Assembly (NCBI GenBank): GCA_009746045.1
Contig: RPFO01000079.1
Span: 817,285 to 881,284 of the forward strand
DNA length: 64,000 bases
DNA from: Mesostigma viride
Lineage: Eukaryota; Streptophyta; Mesostigmatophyceae; Mesostigmatales; Mesostigmataceae
Direction of reading: 5' to 3'
Shown here: positions 57,535-64,000 of the stretch, one piece after another
Layout of the letters: every line of letters begins with the position of its first letter
Numbering within the stretch: the stretch's first letter is position 1
Made by a program: the position numbers and the translations under genes
Notes under the pieces: generated by a model
Told to the model about the DNA's origin: nothing
Seen by the model: the letters and a program-made list of their open reading frames with translations, nothing else
The model's database searches: none

Positions 57535-59085
57535 TGCGTGGCTGCTTGGCTGGAAAGGAGGGTGCGTGGCTGTGTGGCTGCGTGGCTGCGCTGCTGCGTG
57601 GCTGCGTGGCTGCGTGGCTGCGCTGCTGCGTGGCTGCGTGGCTGCTTGGCTGGAAAGGAGGGTGCGTGGCTGTGTGGCTGCGTGGCTGCGCTGCTGCGTG
57701 GCTGCGTGGCTGCGCTGCTGCGTGGCTGCGTGGCTGCGTGGCTGCGTGGCTGCGTGGCTGCGTGGCTGTGTGGCTGCGTGGCTGCGTGGCTGCGTGGCTG
57801 CGTGGCTGGAAAGGAGGGTGCGTGGCTGTGTGGCTGCGTGGCTGCGCTGCTGCGTGGCTGCGTGGCTGCGTGGCTGCTTGGCTGGAAAGGAGGGTGCGTG
57901 GCTGTGTGGCTGCGTGGCTGCGCTGCTGCGTGGCTGCGTGGCTGCGTGGCTGCGTGGCTGCGTGGCTGCGTGGCTGCGTGGCTGGAAAGGAGGGTGCGTG
58001 GCTGTGTGGCTGCGTGGCTGCGCTGCTGCGTGGCTGCGTGGCTGCGCTGCTGCGTGGCTGCGTGGCTGCGTGGCTGTGTGGCTGCGTGGCTGCGCTGCTG
58101 CGTGGCTGCGTGGCTGCGTGGCTGCTTGGCTGGAAAGGAGGGTGCGTGGCTGTGTGGCTGCGTGGCTGCGCTGCTGCGTGGCTGCGTGGCTGCTTGGCTG
58201 GAAAGGAGGGTGCGTGGCTGTGTGGCTGCGTGGCTGCGCTGCTGCGTGGCTGCGTGGCTGCGTGGCTGCGTGGCTGGAAAGGAGGGTGCGTGGCTGTGTG
58301 GCTGCGTGGCTGCGCTGCTGCGTGGCTGCGTGGCTGCGTGGCTGCGTGGCTGCGCTGCTGCGTGGCTGCGTGGCTGCGTGGCTGTGTGGCTGCGTGGCTG
58401 CGTGGCTGCGCTGCTGCGTGGCTGCGTGGCTGCGTGGCTGCGTGGCTGCGTGGCTGCTTGGCTGGAAAGGAGGGTGCGTGGCTGTGTGGCTGCGTGGCTG
58501 CGCTGCTGCGTGGCTGCGTGGCTGCGTGGCTGGAAAGGAGGGTGCGTGGCTGTGTGGCTGCGTGGCTGCGCTGCTGCGTGGCTGCGTGGCTGCGTGGCTG
58601 CGTGGCTGCGTGGCTGCGTGGCTGCTTGGCTGGAAAGGAGGGTGCGTGGCTGTGTGGCTGCGTAGCTGCGTGGCTGCGTGGCTGCGTGGCTGCGTGGCTG
58701 CGTGGCTGCGTGGCTGCGTGGCTGCGTGGCTGCGTGGCTGCGTGGCTGCGTGGCTGCGTGGCTGCGTGGCTGGAAAGGAGGGTGCGTGGCTGTGTGGCTG
58801 CGTGGCTGCGCTGCTGCGTGGCTGCGTGGCTGCGTGGCTGCGTGGCTGCTTGGCTGGAAAGGAGGGTGCGTGGCTGTGTGGCTGCGTAGCTGCGCTGCTG
58901 CGTGGCTGCGTGGCTGCGTGGCTGCGTGGCTGCGTGGCTGCGTGGCTGCGTGGCTGCGTGGCTGCGTGGCTGCGTGGCTGCGTGGCTGCGTGGCTGCGTG
59001 GCTGGAAAGGAGGGTGCGTGGCTGTGTGGCTGCGTGGCTGCGCTGCTGCGTGGCTGCGTGGCTGCGTGGCTGCGTGGCTGGCTGG
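57535..59085 (+). repeat. CGTGGCTG (8-bp) minisatellite, ~1.55 kb
   Basis: Mainly CGTGGCTG, with variants TGTGGCTG, CGCTGCTG and a spacer CTTGGCTGGAAAGGAGGGTG recurring roughly every 100-200 bases. Because 8 is not a multiple of 3, all frames on the + strand read the same Cys-Val-Ala-Ala-Trp-Leu-Arg-Gly cycle, creating long spurious ORFs on both strands. Confidence 0.9.
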
Positions 59086-59840
59086 GGGGGGGGGTGGGTG
59101 CCGGGTGCGTGGATGCGTGGATGTGTGGCTGGGTGGGTGCGTCACTGCGTGGCTGGCTGGCTCTGTGGCTGCGTGGGCGGCTGGATGGCCGGGTCAGCGT
59201 GGCTTCGTGTTCAATGGGATGCTAATATGTTGTTGCCTTTGGATGCCACAGTTCATGGATTCTTTTGTTCACATGCAGGTGCTGCCGTCTTCCCCATCGA
59301 CGTCGTCAAGACCGATGTCGCCAAGAAGGATGATGCAATCACTCTCGGCCATGTTTAACTCATGTGGGCCTTCATGGCCATACGGGAAATATTATTGAAT
59401 CATTTCTTTGACACTGAGTTGGCACTACGCAACACCTTTGATGCACATGAGTGCAGGGCGCATGTGTTGAAACCATGCAACCATGGCGATCCCTCAAAAA
59501 GTTTGGTTATGTAATAAGTGACACAATTATTCCGGACGTATGATGGCCCAACGTCCTGTAAGGTTGAGTTGTCTTGGAGGAGGAGCGTGATGACCGCGGA
59601 AGCCGCGTGGGTGTCTGTAGTGCTATATCTTGAAGATGTACGGTCTTGGAAGAGTTATGGTCTTGGAATCATATAATAATGAGCTTGGAATAAAGTTGCG
59701 GGCAGCCTTCAATTGGCATATGTTGTCTCATTGCGTTAATGGGTCAATTGTCTTAGTTTATATAATGTATATCTTGGGAAACTCATTGCTTCAATAAAAT
59801 GCATGCTAGGCGCAATCAACCCCCACAAACACATCTGAAA
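59086..59840. other. Non-coding host-like DNA after the minisatellite
   Basis: G-rich decay of the repeat followed by AT-rich DNA. No ORF over 100 codons is credible and no RNA gene is recognised. Confidence 0.4.
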
Positions 59841-59874
59841 ACTGCACAGTGCATCAAATGTATCCTAGACAAAA

Positions 59875-60080
59875 AAATGTATCCTAATCCGGTAAAACCA
59901 CCCATACTCAGGCCACCAATCAGGTTAGGTCAGTGTACAGGCTACCAATCAGATCTAGACAAGAATAAATCTTATCTTGTAACTGCTGTACAGTCTTATC
60001 TTGTAACTGATGTACAGCCTTAACTTGTAACTGCTGCACAGTAATCTAACTATTTAATAAAAGATCTCTCTATGTGTGAT
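59875..60080 (+). mobile_element. LTR-like fragment in inverted orientation
   Basis: AAATGTATCCTAATCCGG... (59875-59903) is an exact 29-base inverted match to 50094-50122; the following CCAATCAGG and TTAATAAAAG also match the LTR's layout. A 24-bp unit is tandemly repeated three times at 59970-60041 (core CTTGTAACTGCTGTACAG). Probably another copy of the LTR family, opposite in direction. Confidence 0.45.
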
Positions 60081-61640
60081 CTGATGATGATGAAGTAAAT
60101 CTGGCGTGAACATATCAGCGCCACATCTGACATGCACAGTGTACATGTCAATCAGTCAGCTGTCCTGTCATAGATTCTCATCTCACATGTCATAGGTCAG
60201 CTGACATAGACAGATTTGTCAGCTGCCTATAAGGATCCACTTGGCATAGGTACTAATCCCTGATTACTAAAACTGGCCACAACTTTCTCATTTGTGGGCC
60301 AAATCCAACGGGATAAAGAACAGTGGCTCCTGTACAAGAGCCTCTATCTATCTAGCCAGGTCAGGTGGGTACAAATACAAGGACCATGTCCTTGACACCC
60401 CCCTTACAACACATGACCTTGCTCTAGTGCTATCCTGTCAAGTATAACACTTAGAGGAAAAGCTCTCAGCCATAGCTAAGTCAAGCCTTGACCAAACATA
60501 GGACTCTAGAATTAAATTCAGTACTCACTATCAAGGTGACATTTGGGTACAACCTTGACACCCCCCTTACCCACATGGCACCAAACCAAAAATGGGATGC
60601 AACCCAGGCCAGTGGTAAGGATCAAACACTAACTGATCACGGGTAAGTGGGCGAAAAACATCCACCCCCCTCGCTAGCAAACACCGTGGTCAAAGTAGTC
60701 AAAAGACGATCTCCACGGAAACTGGAAACTGGAACTCCGGACCGGTGACGCGCCGAGTGTCCAACGAAAGCAGCAGGAAAGATTGCCGCATCGCCCAGCA
60801 ACTAGCATGTGTTGCCAAGTCAAAAACTTCGTTGGGAAGATGCGCTTTGGATCACACCCCCCTCACTCTAGCGTCGCCTGAAAACATGAAGAAGCACACA
60901 AAATGCTCTAACACAGGCAAACTCTTAGACAATGCAGGGGACATGATGTATGATTAACGCATAAAACATGTGATTAACGACATAAAGCATCCGACCTACG
61001 GCAGAGCACCAACGGTGAACAAGGAGCAGAACACGTAGTCCTGAAACACCTTAATCACACAGGTAACTAACATAAACCGACATAGTCATGGATCTTAGCA
61101 TTAGCCAACATGAACGAACTGAAAAGACAGCTCTGATTAACCAACGATAGTTGAAAGCGACTAAAAACGGGACATGAAGCGACGACAAAGTCAGGAGCAC
61201 AAACGCAGGCTATGTACAAAAGACACAACCGCAAACTGCATGAACAAACCTAGCATGCAACGAGAAAGTATGCCCTAAGAATGGGCAACACACACGACAT
61301 GAAATGAACGTGCAGATTGACCACAAAAAGGGTCAGCAAGAACGGAGACATGGCCAGCAAACCGGCGCTAGCCAAACGTACCAAGATTACAAAGAACTTG
61401 GAAAACATACCATTGCTGGTAGAAGAACGTCATGGGGACGATGAACACAGGTGGTCTAGAACTCAAATAACGCATCCCGACGAAGCGCTATGAAAAAGTC
61501 TAGCAGAAACAAAACAAGACTATGCGAGATGCATAAGGCCGGAAGGACCCCGCACCTAACAGCACAATAGACCACAAAATATTCGTGTCTAAAGCAATTT
61601 TTCACGAACGAAAAACAGTGGCGACTTGAGATCATAGGGG
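60081..61640. other. Non-coding host-like DNA, possible LTR traces
   Basis: No credible ORF (a 70-codon frame at 60745-60957 is unsupported). CTTGACACCCCCCTTAC occurs at about 60391 and 60553; read on the minus strand this is a G-run followed by TGTCAAGG, like a polypurine tract and LTR start. Otherwise nothing is recognised. Confidence 0.35.
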
Positions 61641-61649
61641 TTAGTTAAG

Positions 61650-62454
61650 CTAGCTATCAAATTCCCAACGAACGTGACCATAGCGCATCCCCAAAAATCG
61701 CCATGAAAATAGCGGAAGCAGGGCTCCCGCACCGACCGCCTTAGTGCTCAAGGCAGCACTTGTGCCGGCAACTTGTTGGCTCAGCACAGTCCCAAATTGA
61801 CAGGGACACGTGGCAGCCGACGACTCCAGCTCCAGGACTTGGCTCCAGGACTGGGCTTGGACTTGGTGCATCTGGTGGCCTCCCCTCACCAGGAATTCCC
61901 CCCGCAGCAAAATCCAAAATGCTGGCGCCCGAGACGCGCCACGCCAAACCCCCACTTGATTCTGGCCAGGGAGCGAAACCGTCACGCAGCAGGCTTGGTG
62001 ACGTCTGCGTGTTGGCACTAGTAGGCCAAACGATGCCAGGCTGGGGAAGCTCTCCCAGCACGCCACGTAGGTTGACATCCATGGACAACGGCAAGCCAGG
62101 TGAGCTCGCCGCTGGAGGGGTCAGGGAAACTGGTGGAGCAGAGTCCACCTGATCTGGCACGAGAGGGCTATAAGTAGTACTGCCCGACGCAGAACTCCAG
62201 GAACCGTCCTCCCCGTGTGCCCCAACGACCGGTACTAAGCCGATCCCATTCCTTGCCGTCCCCACCACGCCAAAATCCTGCACAATTGCAGGTTTGTCAG
62301 CGGAAAAACCGCCCTTGCCGCCACACGACAGTGGCGACGACACCGGGCGCAGCAAAGCGCCTCGGGAAGAAGCCTGCAGCCCAAAGGCCGCGAAAAGCCA
62401 GGCAGAAAGCCCAGCGTCTTGGACATGGCCGCCACTGGCAGGCCAGCGCTCCAC
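61650..62454 (-). pseudogene. Degenerate 3' remainder of the copia-type element
   Basis: Minus-strand frames rich in Pro/Ser/Gly follow the protease in a different frame, without recognisable integrase, RT or RNase H motifs. It may be a spacer, captured host sequence or a decayed integrase region. The element looks truncated here. Confidence 0.35.
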
Positions 62455-63808
62455 AGCGACCCCAACGGCCGCACGGTCGTGGCCGCCAGCGCCGCCTTCT
62501 TGTTGAGAGCAGGTAACACGTAGACGTTGTCCCTCTGCTCCATCTTGTGCGCCTTGTTGTCCACCACAGCGATTTCCTGGTTGAAATCCAGCTTGTGGCC
62601 AGCCTTCACGAGCGCTCCAACAGAGAGCACCCGAACGGGCAGCTCGGGGACCAGAAGGGCTCCATCCAGTCGGAGCTCGCTCCCCGGCAAATGCACAGAA
62701 ACTGTGCCAACTCCAGCAGCTTGCAGGTCGCCGCCTGATCCGACGATCTGCCTGTTGTGGGGGATAAGTGACACGAAGTCAGAACGGCACGGGGACATGT
62801 GGCTGCTCGCAGCCGAGTCCAGCACCCAGTTGAGTTTGTCGCCCGTATACTGCGTGAGAGCAGCAGCCTCCAGCGGCGTCGACGGCGACTCCTCGGCGAT
62901 GGTGACCATGCAGAAGCCAGGCGGCAGTTCAGCCGCCTCCTGAGTTGCGTTGGCAGCGGATCCAGCAGGTGCGTTGCGTCCCTTGCTCTGGTTCCCTCGG
63001 TTGCCGCCCTTGCCCCCCTGTGCTGGTTGGGGTACCACCGTGGGGCCTTCTCAGGATGCTCCTTCCAGCAGTCTTTGTCCTTGTGATTTGACAGGCCACA
63101 GTGACTGCATTTCTTGGTCCCCCCGTTCCCCTTGCTGTTGGTGTGGTAGGCCTGGCCAGTGCCAGCACTCTCCTTTTTCACCACAGCACGTCCCCCCTTG
63201 AGCAGATCCTCCGCCTCCATGAGTGCCCTCTTCACCACAGGTAGTGGGTCCTCCTCGTTGAACCGTACAGACACCAGCGCAGGGCGGTACTCGTCTGTCA
63301 GTGCTCCCAGTAGAATGGCAGCAAAATCACGGTCCTGGATGACTCCCCCTGCAGCCTGGTAGTCAGCACGTAGAAGCTCCGCCCTCCTCACAAGCTGTTG
63401 CATGGTCTCGTTAGGAAGCTTCTGTAGGCGGTGCAGCTTGCTCCTCAGCTCAAACCTGTGACTCTTGGTTAGCCTGGTTTGCTCATAGTTCTCCATGAGA
63501 CACTGCCATGCTTGGCTACCAGTTTTGTTGGCCACAGTGGCCATGAGGCGTGCAGCTTCACCTGTTAGACAGGTGAGCAAAGCTGCCCACAGGGCCTTAT
63601 CAGCCCTGTCATTCTCCTCAGTGCCCAGCAGGACAGCATCCAAATTGAAAAGACTGACAACAGCCAAAAACAGATTCTTCCACTCCTCCCACTTGCTGTA
63701 ATCATCACCAGCTGCACCAACAAATTTCTTGCAGCTCTTGGCAACTGTTGAAACAAGAGAGGTGTAGTCAGGCTGTCTGGTAGCAGTTTGGGTGTCTTGA
63801 TCCTCCAT
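62235..63808 (-). mobile_element. Ty1/copia-type retroelement: gag and protease part
   Basis: The gag frame starts at the ATG at 63808 (MEDQDTQTATRQ). It has a copia Gag core (YSKWEEWKNLFLAVVSLF; LLGALTDEYRP) and a CCHC knuckle CSHCGLSNHKDKDC. A frame change near 63030 leads into the protease frame, with the active site LDSAASSHM (Asp-Ser-Ala-Ala), a QIVGSGGDL turn and LSVGALVKAGHKL. No integrase or RT is visible after it, so only the 5' half survives in the window. The frame change may be a mutation or a programmed shift. Confidence 0.75.
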
Positions 63809-63887
63809 GGTTGATCTGGGTCTGGGTGTTGTCTCTGGGGTAGTCAGATGAATGTCTCTGCTCCTCAAATGCAGGGTAGGCATCAAA

Positions 63888-63899
63888 CCTCCGATACCA
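63888..63899 (-). other. Primer-binding site (initiator Met tRNA type)
   Basis: The minus strand reads TGGTATCGGAGG directly after the LTR end, close to the classical copia TGGTATCAGAGC site. Confidence 0.7.
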
Positions 63900-64000
63900 T
63901 GTTGAAAGAACTAATGGGTTTGCCTTCTACAATGCTTGTGATTGGAACCCAAATGTGCCTGTCCTTGCAGGTACAGGCTATGGAGGATGGAAGCAAAGAG
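63900..64000 (-). mobile_element. 3' end of the 5' LTR of the copia element (cut by window edge)
   Basis: It is adjacent to the PBS and identical over all 101 bases to 49840-49940. Identity to another LTR suggests recent activity or a single long element. Confidence 0.75.

Noticed and set aside
57433..59398. Long ORFs (up to 641 codons) on both strands in the CGTGGCTG array
   Set aside because: An 8-bp unit cycles all frames and avoids stops; the cyclic low-complexity peptides are an arithmetic artefact.
49846..61650. Reverse transcriptase of either retroelement
   Set aside because: No YxDD-type motif or RT-like translation was found in this stretch.
1..64000. tRNA or rRNA genes and CRISPR arrays
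   Set aside because: No cloverleaf with a recognisable T-loop, no rRNA sequence and no spacer-repeat array was seen. A tRNA scan was not possible.

Overview
The window looks like the edge of a giant-virus (Nucleocytoviricota) block embedded in a eukaryotic nuclear genome, most plausibly a green-lineage alga, i.e. a giant endogenous viral element. From 1 to about 45.6 kb genes are packed on both strands with short AT-rich spacers and carry viral hallmarks: four major capsid proteins, the A32-type packaging ATPase, VLTF3, PCNA, a DUF5764-like protein and many small membrane or virion proteins. From about 45.65 to 64 kb the texture changes to retroelement genes, LTRs, minisatellites, CAG runs and long non-coding AT-rich DNA. 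A retroelement-bearing viral genome or a chimeric assembly are the alternatives. Host and virus order cannot be fixed from this window.

Viral block, left to right. 1-9.4 kb: two large repeat-rich fibre-like proteins with a shared lectin-like C-terminal half, enclosing an antirepressor-nuclease fusion, two membrane proteins, a RING-like ORF pair and a small beta-rich protein. 9.4-11.6 kb: membrane and helical proteins, including a conserved viral family. 11.6-17.3 kb: a large DDE transposase gene interrupted by two tandem related intron-like segments that leave an in-frame 45-nt mini-exon. 17.4-27.5 kb: a PIN-like nuclease, membrane and virion proteins, a tandem pair of paralogous structural proteins, a DUF5764-like protein, a JAMM-type protease and the packaging ATPase. 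27.7-35.6 kb: four capsid genes, one with a roughly 500-residue lectin-like insertion. 35.6-45.6 kb: a LysM protein, PCNA, VLTF3, unknown proteins, a myristoylated J-domain-like protein and a small Cys-rich protein. The block is essentially a virion-structure, packaging and late-transcription module; no DNA polymerase, helicase-primase or RNA polymerase subunit is visible here. Nearly all viral ORFs are intact, suggesting recent integration or a latent, still functional virus.

Host-like block. 46.1-49.8 kb: a 1255-codon Gag plus integrase ORF with no protease or reverse transcriptase, ending inside an LTR. 49.8-51 kb: LTR-like and non-coding DNA with hairpins. 51-53 kb: a frameshifted protein-coding relic. 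53-59.1 kb: three large minisatellites and a CAG tract. 59.1-61.7 kb: mostly non-coding, with an inverted LTR-like piece. 61.7-64 kb: the gag and protease end of a Ty1/copia element on the minus strand, with a methionine-tRNA-type primer-binding site and the edge of its 5' LTR, identical over 101 bp to the LTR at 49,840.

Viral genes are commonly preceded by a TACTATA/TATA-like motif shortly before the ATG, suggesting a shared viral promoter. Assignments rest on reading translations and motifs; no database search was run.
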